Source: Ensifer sp. LCM 4579 (GTDB lineage Bacteria; Pseudomonadota; Alphaproteobacteria; Rhizobiales; Rhizobiaceae). Taken from it: a DNA stretch of 64,000 nt. The first letter of the stretch is position 1. Each line of letters opens with the position of its first letter. The position numbers and the translations under genes were made by a program. The stretch spans positions 330,627 through 394,626 of the forward strand of contig NZ_MDDV01000013.1 of the NCBI RefSeq assembly GCF_001854885.1, given 5' to 3'. The notes beneath the pieces were generated by a model. It was not told the DNA's origin. It searched no databases and saw nothing but the letters and a program-made list of their open reading frames with translations. Positions 53,730 to 63,378 of the stretch are shown here, piece by piece.

Positions 53730-54663
53730 CGTAACGCCTCAGGAGTTGGCGCTGCAGCAGCGCGATGACGAGAACGATCAGGAAGAGAATGACCGAGACG
53801 GCCGAGGCATGCCCAAGCTTCTGCTCTTCGAAGCCGGAGCGCACCATGTAATGAACCACGGTTTCCGTGCTGCTCTTCGGACCGCCCTGGGTCAGGATCG
53901 CGACCTGGGTGTAGAGCTTGAAGGCCTGGATCGTGGTGATGACCAGGACGAAGACATGCGTCGGCCTGAGGCCCGGCATGGTGACGTGCCAGAAGCGCTG
54001 GAGGGCGTTGGCGCCGTCTATCCGTGCGGCATCGTAAAGTTCGTCGGGAATGCCCTGCAGGCCGGCGAGATAGACGATCATCTGGAAACCATAGGCCTGC
54101 CAGGCCGAGAGAAGCACGATCGAGAACATCGCCCAATCGGGATCTCCAAGCCAGTCGATGGGCCGGATGCTGCCGCCGGAGACGAAGCCGATTACCTGGT
54201 TGAGCGGTCCTGTCGGATATTGGAAGAGCGTGCCCCAGATGACGCAGACAACCACCATCGAGGTGATTGCGGGCAGGAAGAAGAGGCCGCGGAAAAAATT
54301 GCGGAATGGCAACTTCTGGTGCAAGAGCAATGCGGTGGCAAAGGCCAGGCCGCATTGGACCGGCAGGATCCAGAAGGTGAAGCGCGAGACGTTCCAGAGC
54401 GACGTCCAAAAGAGATCGTCCCTGAGGATACGCAGGAAATTGTTGAAGCCGACGAAGCGGACGGGCGTCGGGCGCGGCACCAACGGCTGGTTGGTCATCG
54501 CCGTCCAGAACGACAGGAGGAACGGCACGATCAGGAAGATCGTCAGCAGTATCACCGCCGGCGCGAGCATGGACATCTCCTGATACAGCCGGCTCTTGTC
54601 CCGGCGCGATGCAGGACGCGCCGCAGCCATAGTCGTCGGCAGCGCCGATTGCTGCAAGGTCAT
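53722..54663 (-). CDS. Sugar ABC permease (MalF type)
   Basis: A 313-residue, six-helix permease with the EAA loop ELYDAARIDGANALQRFWHVTMPGLRPT. Strong GAGGAGGAAACC precedes the ATG. It lies 103 bases downstream of the binding protein gene, with a strong hairpin between them. Confidence 0.93.
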   Translation of the reverse strand: MTLQQSALPTTMAAARPASRRDKSRLYQEMSMLAPAVILLTIFLIVPFLLSFWTAMTNQPLVPRPTPVRFVGFNNFLRILRDDLFWTSLWNVSRFTFWILPVQCGLAFATALLLHQKLPFRNFFRGLFFLPAITSMVVVCVIWGTLFQYPTGPLNQVIGFVSGGSIRPIDWLGDPDWAMFSIVLLSAWQAYGFQMIVYLAGLQGIPDELYDAARIDGANALQRFWHVTMPGLRPTHVFVLVITTIQAFKLYTQVAILTQGGPKSSTETVVHYMVRSGFEEQKLGHASAVSVILFLIVLVIALLQRQLLRRYDV

Positions 54664-54725
54664 GGTTTCCTCCTCTTCGGGGCGCGTTCAGCGTCGACAG
54701 CCGTATCGCTCGGGGCATCAGCTGC

Positions 54726-54751
54726 GGCCCGCGGCATTGGCGCCGCGGGCC
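54726..54751 (-). terminator. Intercistronic hairpin between binding protein and permease genes
   Basis: GGCCCGCGGC and GCCGCGGGCC form a perfect 10-bp stem with a 6-base loop, 15 bases after the binding protein stop on the minus strand. Probably adjusts the ratio of binding protein to permease mRNA. Confidence 0.5.
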
Positions 54752-54765
54752 TGCTGCCATGCACG

Positions 54766-56049
54766 TTACGGCTGCTCGTCGAAGGGCGGATAGCCGTCGT
54801 TTTCGTCGATGTCCTCGTCGATCTTCTCGGCCGCGGCTGTCAGCGCTGCCTTGACGTCGCCGCCGTTGAAGATCTCGTCGACGGCTCCCATGAATGCCGA
54901 TGTGATGATCGGGTAGGCCGGGTGCGGCGGCCGTGCGACCGCGGTCTTGGAGGCCTGCTCGAAGGCGACGGCCATCGGGCCGCCGTCGTCGTAGAGCGGT
55001 GAATCCGCGGCGAAGCTCTTCAGGCCCGGATATGCGGAATCGTCCCGGGCATAGTCGCGAAATTGTTTGTCCTTCAGCATGAAACTGATGAACTTTCCGG
55101 CGATCTCCGGATGTTCGGAAGCGGTCGTGATCCCCCAGATCCAGGTCCCGTTCGGGCTTACCCCTTTCGGTCCGAATTTCGGCAGGGGCATCACCACGAC
55201 GTCGTCCTTCATGGAGGCGGCAGCCTCGGCATAGAACCAGTGGCCTCCGAGCGCGAGGGCTGCCGGATGCCCCTCGGCGAAGAACTGGTTGGTGCCGGAG
55301 GATTGCGGCACGACCCAGCCGTTCTTGATCCATGTCTGCATCATCGAAAGCGCGTCGACGCAAGCATCGCTGTCGAGCGTTCCGACGGATTTCCAGGTCT
55401 TTCGGTCGATGAGGTCGCAGCCCGCCGACTGCAGGATCGGGCCATAGGCATAGGTTATCCACTCTGTCTTGATGCCGTAGCCGCGAAACGTGTCGATCGG
55501 CCACTTGACGCCCTCGAGCTTTGAGAGCTTTTCGAGATAGCCTTCGAACTCCTCCCGCGTCCATGCATCGTCCACCGATGTTGGGATGCGGGCGCCGATG
55601 GCTTCCAGGTATTTCCGGTTGCCATAGAGGACGACGGAAGAGTCGGTAAGGCCGACGGCGTAAAGATCCTTGTCTACCGGATAGGTGCCCTGTGCGATGT
55701 TGGATTCGGTCATGTCGTCGAGGACGTCCTGGTCGATCAGCAGCTTGATCGGCTGCAGGTAACCGGACCAGACGTAGTTTGCTAGGAACGGCGCATCGAG
55801 TTCCATGATATCCGGCAATTGCCTGGACATGACGGCTGCGCTGAATTTCTCATTATAGGCGTCATGCGGCGCGTAAATGAGCTCGATATCCACATCCGGA
55901 TTGGCCGCTTCGAACCGCTTGGCGACATCGCCATAGGTCGCGACCCAGCCGGGATCGCCTTGATGCATCACATGGATCACGGTCTTCGCCTCCGCGAACC
56001 CACTCAGGGCGGCGGATGCCATCAGCAGTGAAAGTAATCGTTTACCCAT
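54766..56049 (-). CDS. Sugar ABC transporter periplasmic binding protein (MalE type)
   Basis: A 427-residue family 1 extracellular solute-binding protein with a signal peptide (LLSLLMASAALSGFAEA), then TVIHVMHQGDPGWVATYGDVAKRFEAANPDVDIELIYAPHD. GAGGAGGAGAG precedes the ATG. It likely binds a fructo-oligosaccharide or sucrose; the sugar is inferred from the operon. Confidence 0.92.
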   Translation of the reverse strand: MGKRLLSLLMASAALSGFAEAKTVIHVMHQGDPGWVATYGDVAKRFEAANPDVDIELIYAPHDAYNEKFSAAVMSRQLPDIMELDAPFLANYVWSGYLQPIKLLIDQDVLDDMTESNIAQGTYPVDKDLYAVGLTDSSVVLYGNRKYLEAIGARIPTSVDDAWTREEFEGYLEKLSKLEGVKWPIDTFRGYGIKTEWITYAYGPILQSAGCDLIDRKTWKSVGTLDSDACVDALSMMQTWIKNGWVVPQSSGTNQFFAEGHPAALALGGHWFYAEAAASMKDDVVVMPLPKFGPKGVSPNGTWIWGITTASEHPEIAGKFISFMLKDKQFRDYARDDSAYPGLKSFAADSPLYDDGGPMAVAFEQASKTAVARPPHPAYPIITSAFMGAVDEIFNGGDVKAALTAAAEKIDEDIDENDGYPPFDEQP

Positions 56050-56089
56050 CGTAGTCTCTCCTCCTCAAGTATTTTCACGCTGCACGGAA

Positions 56090-57094
56090 TCAGACGGATG
56101 CTCGCTCCACCAATTGGAACGACAGCTTGCGCACTTCGCCCGGCGCGGCATCGCCGGCGAGCAGGATGTCGGCAGCCTGCCGGCCCATGGCGCGATGTGG
56201 CAGGGCCATGGTCGTCAGGGGCGGATCCAGACGCGACGCGATGTCGACCTGGTTGTCGAAACTCGCAACGGCGACATCGTCCGGGATATCTGCGCCCACC
56301 CGACGCAGCGCCGCATAAACCTCCATGGCCACGCGGTCATTGCCGCAAAGGATGGCATCCGGCGGATTGGGGCCGCCCATCAACTCGGTAACATGGGAAA
56401 GGACGAGACTCGGCGCTCTGTCGCTGTAAACGGAGCGGCGGACGGCGGGCAAAACGCGGACGCAAGTGCTGTCGAGACCGGCATCGGTCATTGCGCGCCG
56501 GAAACCCGCTTCGCGCAACTCCCCGGCAAGCAGACCAGGCAGGTTGATGAAGACGATGTTGCGTCGCCCGGCATCGACCAAATAGCCGGTGATCTCCTGC
56601 GCGGCGCCAACCTCGTCCGGCACCAGCGAAGTCACACGGTCATTGGCTTCGCGGCAATTGATCATCACGCCGACGGTGTCCGCAAACTCCTCCGGCAGGG
56701 ACACGGTCTTGTGGTACATGGCCGCGTAAGCGATCGCACGCGGACGGAAACGGCGCACCTCCTCCAGTACAGAGGCCACGTCCCGCCGACCACTCAACGT
56801 CATCGCGAAGACAGCCATGTCCGATGCACGCGCTGCGCCGTCGAGACCGCGGATGATTTCGGTGGCGAAGGGCGAGGTGATCAAGTCATCGGCGACGACG
56901 CCGATCAGAGGCATCCAGCCTTGGCGCATGCTGCGGGCGGCAAGATTTGTGACATAGCCGAGTTCCTCGGCGATCTCCTTGATGCGCTGCCGCGTCTCAA
57001 CGGACATGCGCGCCGAGCCGCCATGCAGGGCGCCGGACACCGTCTTGACGGAAACGCCCGCGCGCTTGGCTATGTCGGTCAGCGAGGCCGTCAC
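56090..57094 (-). CDS. LacI-family transcriptional regulator
   Basis: A 334-residue repressor with an N-terminal LacI helix-turn-helix (SLTDIAKRAGVSVKTVSGALHG) and a periplasmic-binding-protein-like sensor domain. It is the first gene of the leftward sugar operon and lies 40 bases upstream of the binding protein gene. It probably represses the operon until a sugar from the GH32 pathway binds it. Confidence 0.93.
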   Translation of the reverse strand: MTASLTDIAKRAGVSVKTVSGALHGGSARMSVETRQRIKEIAEELGYVTNLAARSMRQGWMPLIGVVADDLITSPFATEIIRGLDGAARASDMAVFAMTLSGRRDVASVLEEVRRFRPRAIAYAAMYHKTVSLPEEFADTVGVMINCREANDRVTSLVPDEVGAAQEITGYLVDAGRRNIVFINLPGLLAGELREAGFRRAMTDAGLDSTCVRVLPAVRRSVYSDRAPSLVLSHVTELMGGPNPPDAILCGNDRVAMEVYAALRRVGADIPDDVAVASFDNQVDIASRLDPPLTTMALPHRAMGRQAADILLAGDAAPGEVRKLSFQLVERASV

Positions 57095-57428
57095 GGATGT
57101 CTCCTATGGGTTAACGTTTACTCAGGCTAAATACCATCAGCGGCGGATCCGTGTCAATCCCGCAGCGCGTCAGATGGGCCGTTGTCGCTCTGGAAAGGCA
57201 GCTATTATCTCCTGCCGAATGTGCGGGGCGGCTTTGCCGGAGCGACGCACTAATGCGGCATCGATGCAACTTCTGCGGCAGGCTCCTAAGGCCATCTCTT
57301 ACACTTTCGGCCGTTCTGGCCTATATTAGGAAAGCCGAATTTCGACGAAAGGTAGCGGCAGGGAGCGCGCGATGCTTGCGTTCGCCTGCGCATTCGCTCC
57401 ATGCGAGACCATGAGGCTTTGACGGCGG
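57095..57428. other. Divergent intergenic region with sugar-operon operator
   Basis: 334 bases between the LacI gene and the NfeD gene. It contains the operator-like dyad at 57110-57121. No further gene; open frames here lack a ribosome binding site. Confidence 0.5.
57110..57121. promoter_or_regulatory. Candidate LacI-family operator
   Basis: GTTAACGTTTAC is a near-perfect dyad centred on CG, the form of LacI/GalR-family sites, 16 bases upstream of the regulator gene. A similar sequence, GTAATCGTTTAC (56034-56045), spans codons 2-5 of the binding protein gene. Confidence 0.5.
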
Positions 57429-58805
57429 ATGTCCAGAATCCTCGCCATCGTGCTGTTGTTCCTGGCGGTGCTCGCGCTGCCCGCTCCGCTCGCGCCGGCG
57501 CAAGAACGTGTCGCTCTCGTCCTGCATGTGGACGGTGCCATCGGGCCGGCGACGGCGGAATATGTGACGAAGGGCCTTCAACGTGCCCGCGAGCGCGGCG
57601 TAGCGCTGGTGGTTCTTCAGATGGACACGCCGGGCGGTCTCGACACCTCCATGCGCGAGATCATTCGTGCCATTCTCGATTCTTCCGTTCCCGTTGCGAG
57701 CTTCGTCGCGCCCAGCGGGGCGAGGGCCGCAAGCGCCGGGACCTACATACTCTACGCGAGCCATGTGGCCGCGATGGCGCCCGGGACCAATCTTGGCGCT
57801 GCCACGCCGATCGCCATTGGCGGAGGGCTGTTCGGTGGGGACGAGGCGGACAAGGAAACGCCCGGTGACGCAGACGAGAAGGGTGCGGATAAGCGTCCCG
57901 CCAATGCCGCCGAAGCGAAGCTCCTCAACGATGCGATAGCCTATATCCGTGGGCTCGCGGAGCTGCGTGGCCGAAACGTCGACTGGGCGGAGCGCGCCGT
58001 ACGGGAAGCGGCAAGCCTGTCCTCGGCCGCGGCGGCGCGCGAGAATGTCATCGATTTCGTCGCTCCCACTATTGAGGATCTTTTGAGGCAGTCCGACGGT
58101 CGCATGGTCCGCGTCGCCCAGGCAGATGTCCGGCTCGACACGTCGAACCTTGCCGTCGAGGATCTGGCACCCGACTGGCGGACCCGCTTGCTCTCGGTGA
58201 TCACAAACCCGAACGTTGCTCTCCTGCTGATGATCGTCGGCGTATATGGGCTGATTTTCGAATTCCTGTCGCCCGGCACGATGGTGCCGGGCACGATCGG
58301 CGGCATCAGCCTGCTGCTCGGCCTCTACGCGCTTGCCGTGCTGCCGGTGAGCTATGCCGGCATCGGGCTTATCGTGCTCGGGAGCGGGCTTCTGGTCGGC
58401 GAGGCACATTCGCCGTCCTTCGGCGTGCTCGGAATCGGCGGTGGCATTGCTCTCGTGCTCGGGGCCGCCATCCTGTTCGATACCGACGTGCCGGGGCTGC
58501 AGGTGTCCTGGCCGGTTCTGGGCGGCATCGCGATCGCAAGCCTCGCCTTCAGTTTGATCGTCGCGCGCCTCGCCTTCCTTTCACATCGGCATCGGGTCGT
58601 CACCGGTTCGGAAGAGATGATCGGCTTGTCGGGCAAGGTCGACAGCTGGGCGGGCGCCGCCGGTTACGTCATCACACATGGCGAACGCTGGAAGGCGGTG
58701 AGCACGGAGCCGCTCGATCCGGGTGAGGAGATCAAGGTCGTCGGCCGCGACGGCCTGACGCTCAAGGTCGTGCGCCATGCGCAAGGCAGTTGGAGCGGCG
58801 GGTAA
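57429..58805 (+). CDS. NfeD-family membrane serine protease
   Basis: A 458-residue long-form NfeD protein. It has a signal peptide ([21 protein letters not shown]) and an SppA/ClpP-like protease domain with Ser in [13 protein letters not shown] and Lys in a later helix. Four or so transmembrane helices follow, then a C-terminal OB-fold NfeD domain ([26 protein letters not shown]). It usually partners a slipin, as here, and is thought to act in membrane quality control. Confidence 0.9.
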   Translation: MSRILAIVLLFLAVLALPAPLAPAQERVALVLHVDGAIGPATAEYVTKGLQRARERGVALVVLQMDTPGGLDTSMREIIRAILDSSVPVASFVAPSGARAASAGTYILYASHVAAMAPGTNLGAATPIAIGGGLFGGDEADKETPGDADEKGADKRPANAAEAKLLNDAIAYIRGLAELRGRNVDWAERAVREAASLSSAAAARENVIDFVAPTIEDLLRQSDGRMVRVAQADVRLDTSNLAVEDLAPDWRTRLLSVITNPNVALLLMIVGVYGLIFEFLSPGTMVPGTIGGISLLLGLYALAVLPVSYAGIGLIVLGSGLLVGEAHSPSFGVLGIGGGIALVLGAAILFDTDVPGLQVSWPVLGGIAIASLAFSLIVARLAFLSHRHRVVTGSEEMIGLSGKVDSWAGAAGYVITHGERWKAVSTEPLDPGEEIKVVGRDGLTLKVVRHAQGSWSGG

Positions 58806-58915
58806 GGCAGAGCGTCTATAGTCGCCCTCCCATCCCGCACAAAGTCGTAGAGCCGATCACGGGCCTGTGGATCGGTGAGACCAAGGCTCGCCAAGGCGGG
58901 AAGAGGAGGATCTCG

Positions 58916-59686
58916 ATGCCCTTTTTTGGAAGTCTAGCCCCTTTGGTGGCGGCACTATTTCTCCTTTTGATCGTCATCGCCTATGCTATTCGAATTCTCA
59001 GGGAATATGAGCGCGGCGTCGTCTTCACGCTGGGCAGATTTACCGGGGTCAAGGGCCCGGGCCTCATTCTCCTCCTTCCCTATGTCCAGCAGATGGTCAG
59101 GGTCGACTTGAGGACCCGCGTTCTCGACGTCCCGAGCCAGGACGTCATTTCCCACGACAATGTTTCGGTCCGGGTCAGCGCTGTCATCTATTTTCGGGTG
59201 ATCGATGCCGAGAAATCGACAATTCAGGTCGAGGATTTCATGGCGGCCACCAGCCAACTCGCCCAGACGACATTGCGCTCGGTGCTCGGCAAGCACGATC
59301 TCGACGAGATGCTTGCCGAACGCGACCGGCTCAACGACGATATCCAGAAGATCCTCGACGTGCAGACCGATGCCTGGGGCGTCAAGGTGGCGACCGTCGA
59401 GATCAAGCATGTCGACATCAACGAATCCATGATCCGCGCGATCGCCCGCCAGGCGGAAGCCGAACGGGAGCGGCGCGCCAAGGTCATCAATGCCGAAGGC
59501 GAACAGCAGGCGGCAGCGAAACTGCTCGAAGCGGCCGAAATCCTCGCTCGGGAGCCCCAGGCGATGCAATTGCGCTATCTGAGCACGCTGAACGTCATCG
59601 CCGGCGAGAAGAATTCGACGGTGATCTTCCCCTTCCCGATGGAGCTTGCCAGCATACTCCCCAAGGCAAGGGGCGCTTCCGAATAA
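58916..59686 (+). CDS. Slipin (SPFH/band 7 stomatin-like protein)
   Basis: A 256-residue membrane-anchored SPFH protein: an N-terminal hydrophobic hairpin ([19 protein letters not shown]), the band 7 domain ([21 protein letters not shown]), and a coiled-coil tail rich in Ala/Glu/Arg. It probably forms ring-shaped membrane scaffolds and is a known target of NfeD proteases. The start MPFFGS is used because the N-terminal anchor follows; 110 bases from nfeD. Confidence 0.9.
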   Translation: MPFFGSLAPLVAALFLLLIVIAYAIRILREYERGVVFTLGRFTGVKGPGLILLLPYVQQMVRVDLRTRVLDVPSQDVISHDNVSVRVSAVIYFRVIDAEKSTIQVEDFMAATSQLAQTTLRSVLGKHDLDEMLAERDRLNDDIQKILDVQTDAWGVKVATVEIKHVDINESMIRAIARQAEAERERRAKVINAEGEQQAAAKLLEAAEILAREPQAMQLRYLSTLNVIAGEKNSTVIFPFPMELASILPKARGASE

Positions 59687-59860
59687 TGCAGCCGCAATTG
59701 CGCATCAGGTACTGATCTCAAGCTTGTTCCCCCGACTGACGGCGGCTTTGACTTCGGTCACTGCGGGCAGTCCGCAAACAAGGGAGAATGTCGTCGCCTG
59801 CAATGGCGACTGTTCTCGTCATTGCAGCGTGCTGAACAAAACTAGGGTCTGGACATCCTG

Positions 59861-61111
59861 ATGGAAGCGCTCATTCCGAAATTGGGCCTTGCTCTCGCGA
59901 TCGGCCTTCTTGTCGGCCTCGAACGCGGGTGGCGCGAGCGGGACGCACCGGAGGGCAGCCGCACGGCGGGGATAAGGACCTACGGGATTTCCGGCCTGCT
60001 TGGCGGCGTATTCGGCGCTCTGGCGCGAGAGCAAGGCGGCGGCTTCATTTTCGCCGCCGGGTTCTTAGGCTACGCCCTCGCTTTTGCATGGTTCAAACTG
60101 CGTGAGGCCCGCCATGACGCCGACTTCAGCGTCACCGGCGTGGTCGCCGCGCTTTGCGTGTTTGCGCTCGGCGGATTAGCGGTTGCCGGCGACTTCCGCG
60201 CGGCGGCGGCCGGCGGTGCTGCCGTTGCGGCTGTGCTTGCTAGCCGCGAGGTCCTTCACAAGCTTCTGAAACGCCTTTCATGGATCGAGTTGCGTTCCGC
60301 GCTCGCGCTTTCGGTCATGACGGCGATCGGTTTGCCCTTGATGCCCGACCGCGCCATCGATCCGTGGGGCGGCTTCAACCTCTGGGAGATCTGGTTTTTT
60401 ACCGTCCTCAGCGCCGCGATCTCCTTCCTGGGCTATATCGCCGTGCGTCTGTTCGGTTCGACGCGCGGGCTGCTCGTCAGCGGACTTGCCGGCGCTTTGG
60501 TCTCCTCGACCGCCGTCACCGCGAGCTTCGGGCAGAAGGTCCGGAGCGGCGAGAGCGCAAAGGCTTTGGCCGGCGCGGCGAGCCTGGCTGCCGTTGTATC
60601 GCTACTGCGGACGCAGGTGATCGTCGCCGTCATTTCCCCGGCGGTCCTTCCGCAGGTCGCGCTCGCAGTCTTTGCCGGCGCCGCCGTCTTCGCGCTCGTC
60701 GGTGCCGTATTGATGGGGCGCGGCTTAACTCCGAGCCGCCAGGCGGTGAGCGCACGAAATCCCTTCGACCTCATGCCGCTGCTCGTTTTCGCCACGCTTT
60801 TCGCGTTGACCGCTACTTTAGGAGCAGCTTTGGTGGCGCATATCGGCAACGAGAGTCTCATCGCCGTCTCGGCGCTGTCCGCTGCCTTTGACGTCGACGT
60901 CGCCGTCCTCAGCGCGTTGCGGGCAAGCGGCCAATCGCTGCCGTTGACGATCATCGGTGATGCGGTGCTCGCGGCCATTGCCGCCAATGCCGCCGGCCGG
61001 GTGTTCGTCGCCGCAATTTCGTCCGGCACCACGGCCTATTGGCTTCCGCTGGCGATGACCTCGGCATTGGCAGTCGGCGTCGGCTGGGCGGTCCATCTGA
61101 CGATCGGATGA
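59861..61111 (+). CDS. MgtC/SapB-family membrane protein with DUF4010
   Basis: A 416-residue polytopic protein. The N-terminal MgtC-type domain has GLALAIGLLVGLERGWRERDA, and the long C-terminal DUF4010 part adds several helices. Function is not established; MgtC relatives affect magnesium limitation and cell-envelope energetics. Stands alone. Confidence 0.82.
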   Translation: MEALIPKLGLALAIGLLVGLERGWRERDAPEGSRTAGIRTYGISGLLGGVFGALAREQGGGFIFAAGFLGYALAFAWFKLREARHDADFSVTGVVAALCVFALGGLAVAGDFRAAAAGGAAVAAVLASREVLHKLLKRLSWIELRSALALSVMTAIGLPLMPDRAIDPWGGFNLWEIWFFTVLSAAISFLGYIAVRLFGSTRGLLVSGLAGALVSSTAVTASFGQKVRSGESAKALAGAASLAAVVSLLRTQVIVAVISPAVLPQVALAVFAGAAVFALVGAVLMGRGLTPSRQAVSARNPFDLMPLLVFATLFALTATLGAALVAHIGNESLIAVSALSAAFDVDVAVLSALRASGQSLPLTIIGDAVLAAIAANAAGRVFVAAISSGTTAYWLPLAMTSALAVGVGWAVHLTIG

Positions 61112-61121
61112 GAGCAACCGC

Positions 61122-61194
61122 GAAAACGGCCGATGCGCATATTCTATGAGTTGAAGCACTCATCGCGCGTCTGAAGAGACGCGCGGCGCTGTAA
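61122..61194 (-). repeat. Composite intergenic repeat, copy 4 (partial)
   Basis: Contains catcgcgcgtctgaagagacgcgcggcgctgtaa, the core seen at 15755 (same inverse orientation), preceded by a decayed 'ggccgatgcgcat' arm. Confidence 0.6.
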
Positions 61195-61221
61195 TATTCC
61201 CGTGCCGGAGCGCTCCGGCTG

Positions 61222-61611
61222 CTACATGACCATCCTCGTCGCGACTTCCTCGGTCAGCTCTTCCTGATCGTCGCGAACCTGCCTGGCCGTTTGCGCTGCC
61301 ATTTGCGAGCCGAGCCGCGTCAGGCGCTCGGCCTCGTCGGAATAGTCCTGGAGTGCTTCCCGCCAGAAGCTGCAATAGAGATCGAACCCGTCGCGCGCGT
61401 AATCCGACGCGAGCAGTTCCTCCAGGAATTGCCTGTCGTGTTCGCTGCGGTTCTTGATGAAGGTCAGCACCTCGATCTGGTAACGCAACATTGCCTGCAT
61501 CGCCGTCGCCTGGAAATGTCCGATCGACAGCAGAAACATGCGGCCGTCAACCGCTGCCGGAACCTGGGGCCAAAACGTGGATGCGAACTTATCCGTGGTC
61601 TTCTTGGGCAT
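61222..61611 (-). CDS. Phasin-like helical protein
   Basis: A 129-residue, all-helical protein (AAVDGRMFLLSIGHFQATAMQAMLRYQIEVLTFIKNRSEHDRQF style) that resembles phasins, which coat polyhydroxybutyrate granules; the match is loose. The start MPKKTTDKF is chosen because the 36-residue extension is not phasin-like. Function uncertain. Confidence 0.55.
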   Translation of the reverse strand: MPKKTTDKFASTFWPQVPAAVDGRMFLLSIGHFQATAMQAMLRYQIEVLTFIKNRSEHDRQFLEELLASDYARDGFDLYCSFWREALQDYSDEAERLTRLGSQMAAQTARQVRDDQEELTEEVATRMVM

Positions 61612-61920
61612 GAAGGCAACTCCTCTATTCGCAGCTTCTTGTCGCCCTGTTCGGCAATCGGAATTACGAACGACGCTCAAGACGTCGAGTTTAGGGCCAA
61701 TTTTCCGATGCCGTGTCACTCGTCTTGCAAAACATTATCAGGCGGCGATGCTTAGGCTCTTTGATCCGTGTCAATCACCGGCCTACCGATTTAAGGACAA
61801 GGCGCACGGCGCTGTGGGCGGCCACCGAGGCGGATGAAGCTCAGCCCTTGAGCTATCTCAATGCAGCTCGAGCGGTCTAAGTTATAAATCATTCTGGCTG
61901 CAGCATGAAGGGATAGAACC
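61612..61920. other. Gene-free stretch between divergent genes
   Basis: 309 bases; nothing beyond ordinary promoter-like AT-richer patches (for example ttataaatcat near 61881) seen. Confidence 0.5.
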
Positions 61921-62373
61921 ATGTTCGTCAGGGAAATGTCCGAGCACGAATGCCTCGCCCTCGTTTCGTCGCATCGCTTGGGGAGGCTGGGCTGCGTCAA
62001 GGGCGACAGGCCGTATGTCGTTCCCATCTACTATGCTCATGCCGGCCAGTGTCTCTACAGCTTTTCTATGCCTGGGCAAAAGATCGAGTGGATGCGCAGC
62101 AATCCACATGTCTGCGTCCAGGTCGACGAATTTCTGGACCGGCACCAGTGGAAAAGCGTGGTCGTGCATGGACGATATCAGGAGCTTCCGGAGAGGGGGC
62201 AGTGGCATCAGGAGCACCTGCGCGCATGGTCGGCGCTCGAGGCATATCCGAATTGGTGGGAGCCGGGAGGGCTGAAACCGGCGCCACAGGAGATCCTCGC
62301 CACGTCGCCGCATCTCTTCTATTGCCTCGTCATCGATGAAGTGACCGGACGGGCTGCGGTGGCGGAAGGCTAG
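61921..62373 (+). CDS. Pyridoxamine 5'-phosphate oxidase-like flavin-binding protein
   Basis: A 150-residue split-barrel protein of the PNPOx-like family: LALVSSHRLGRLGCVKGDRPYVVPIYYAH is the flavin-binding start, and PHVCVQVDEFLDRHQWKSVVVHGRYQEL completes the barrel. Likely binds FMN or haem; not vitamin B6 oxidase proper. Function unknown. Confidence 0.82.
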   Translation: MFVREMSEHECLALVSSHRLGRLGCVKGDRPYVVPIYYAHAGQCLYSFSMPGQKIEWMRSNPHVCVQVDEFLDRHQWKSVVVHGRYQELPERGQWHQEHLRAWSALEAYPNWWEPGGLKPAPQEILATSPHLFYCLVIDEVTGRAAVAEG

Positions 62374-62380
62374 CGCTCAG

Positions 62381-62420
62381 GCTTTCCGCAAATCGGGTCC
62401 GATTTTCGGGCCGATGCGCT
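62381..62420 (+). repeat. RIME-like half of the composite repeat, copy 5
   Basis: gctttccgcaaatcgggtcc joined to gattttcgggccgatgcgct repeats the second half of the element at 9853-9957 without the 'gcgccgcgcgtct' part. Confidence 0.65.
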
Positions 62421-62424
62421 ATCT

Positions 62425-63261
62425 TTAATGGACCATGAACACCGGCGCCGCTGCCGTGTCGATCATTGATCTCGTGACACCCCCGAAAATCCGCTCGCGC
62501 ATGCGCGAGTGGCCATAGGCGCCCATGACGATAAGGTCGGCGCCGATCGAAAGCGCATGCCGGTTGATGACGTCCTCGACACGATGGCCGGAGCTCGGCA
62601 GACGGTCAACGGTGACCTTGACGCCGTGGCGGGCGAGGTAGGCGGCGATGTCGGCGCCCGGCTCTTCACCGCTCTTTGCGGGCGAATCCTCCGGATCGAC
62701 CATGGTGACATGGACGAGATCGGCGGCGCCCATCAACTCCAAGGCCCCGCCTACGGCGCGCGCTGCCTCGATGTGGGAATTCCAGGCGAGCAGCACCGTT
62801 TTCGGGACCATGGTCGCGCGTCGGCCCTTCGGCACCAGCAGCACGGGCCGGGCCGAATTGAAGAGGGCGCCGTTGACAGTACGAGCCCGCAATTCGGGAT
62901 CGGCGGCGAGCCCGGTGCCGATCAGCGTCAGATCGGCATAGCGGGCACGCTCGCCTATCTCGTTGTCGGCCCAGGCAAATTCTGAATAGATGCTGTCGAC
63001 TTGAAAGGAGACTCCGGTTCTGGACAGCACGGCCTTGGCTCCCTGCACGCCTTTGCGCAGATCGGACAGATCCCGCTCCCGTTCATCGAGCCACGCGACC
63101 GACATCGTGGCGGCATAGTCGCCAAGCGGGGGCGGTGCGGCCAATTTGACCATCAACGCCGTCAGGTGGGCTTCGTTCGCCGCGCAGATATTGGCCGCCG
63201 CCTGCAGATCATCTTCAAAACTGTTGACGCCGATCACGCTGAGAATGGTCTTGTACGTCAT
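62425..63261 (-). CDS. Tandem universal stress protein (UspA family)
   Basis: A 278-residue protein with two Usp domains. The C-terminal one ends with the ATP-binding G-2x-G-9x-G(S/T) type motif in IVMGAYGHSRMRERIFGGVTRSM. The N-terminal one (KTILSVIGVNSFEDDL) lacks a clear ATP motif. Start at MTYKTIL after AAGGAGGTTCC. Cytoplasmic stress protein. Confidence 0.88.
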   Translation of the reverse strand: MTYKTILSVIGVNSFEDDLQAAANICAANEAHLTALMVKLAAPPPLGDYAATMSVAWLDERERDLSDLRKGVQGAKAVLSRTGVSFQVDSIYSEFAWADNEIGERARYADLTLIGTGLAADPELRARTVNGALFNSARPVLLVPKGRRATMVPKTVLLAWNSHIEAARAVGGALELMGAADLVHVTMVDPEDSPAKSGEEPGADIAAYLARHGVKVTVDRLPSSGHRVEDVINRHALSIGADLIVMGAYGHSRMRERIFGGVTRSMIDTAAAPVFMVH

Positions 63262-63378
63262 AAGGAACCTCCTTCGCGGGTTGATCCAAGTCATGTGTGG
63301 CATGATCGTAGATTGTCGGCGATTGCGATCATTGATCCTTGTCAAGAAGCGGAGCGGGGGCCGGCAGCAAGGGCAGCA

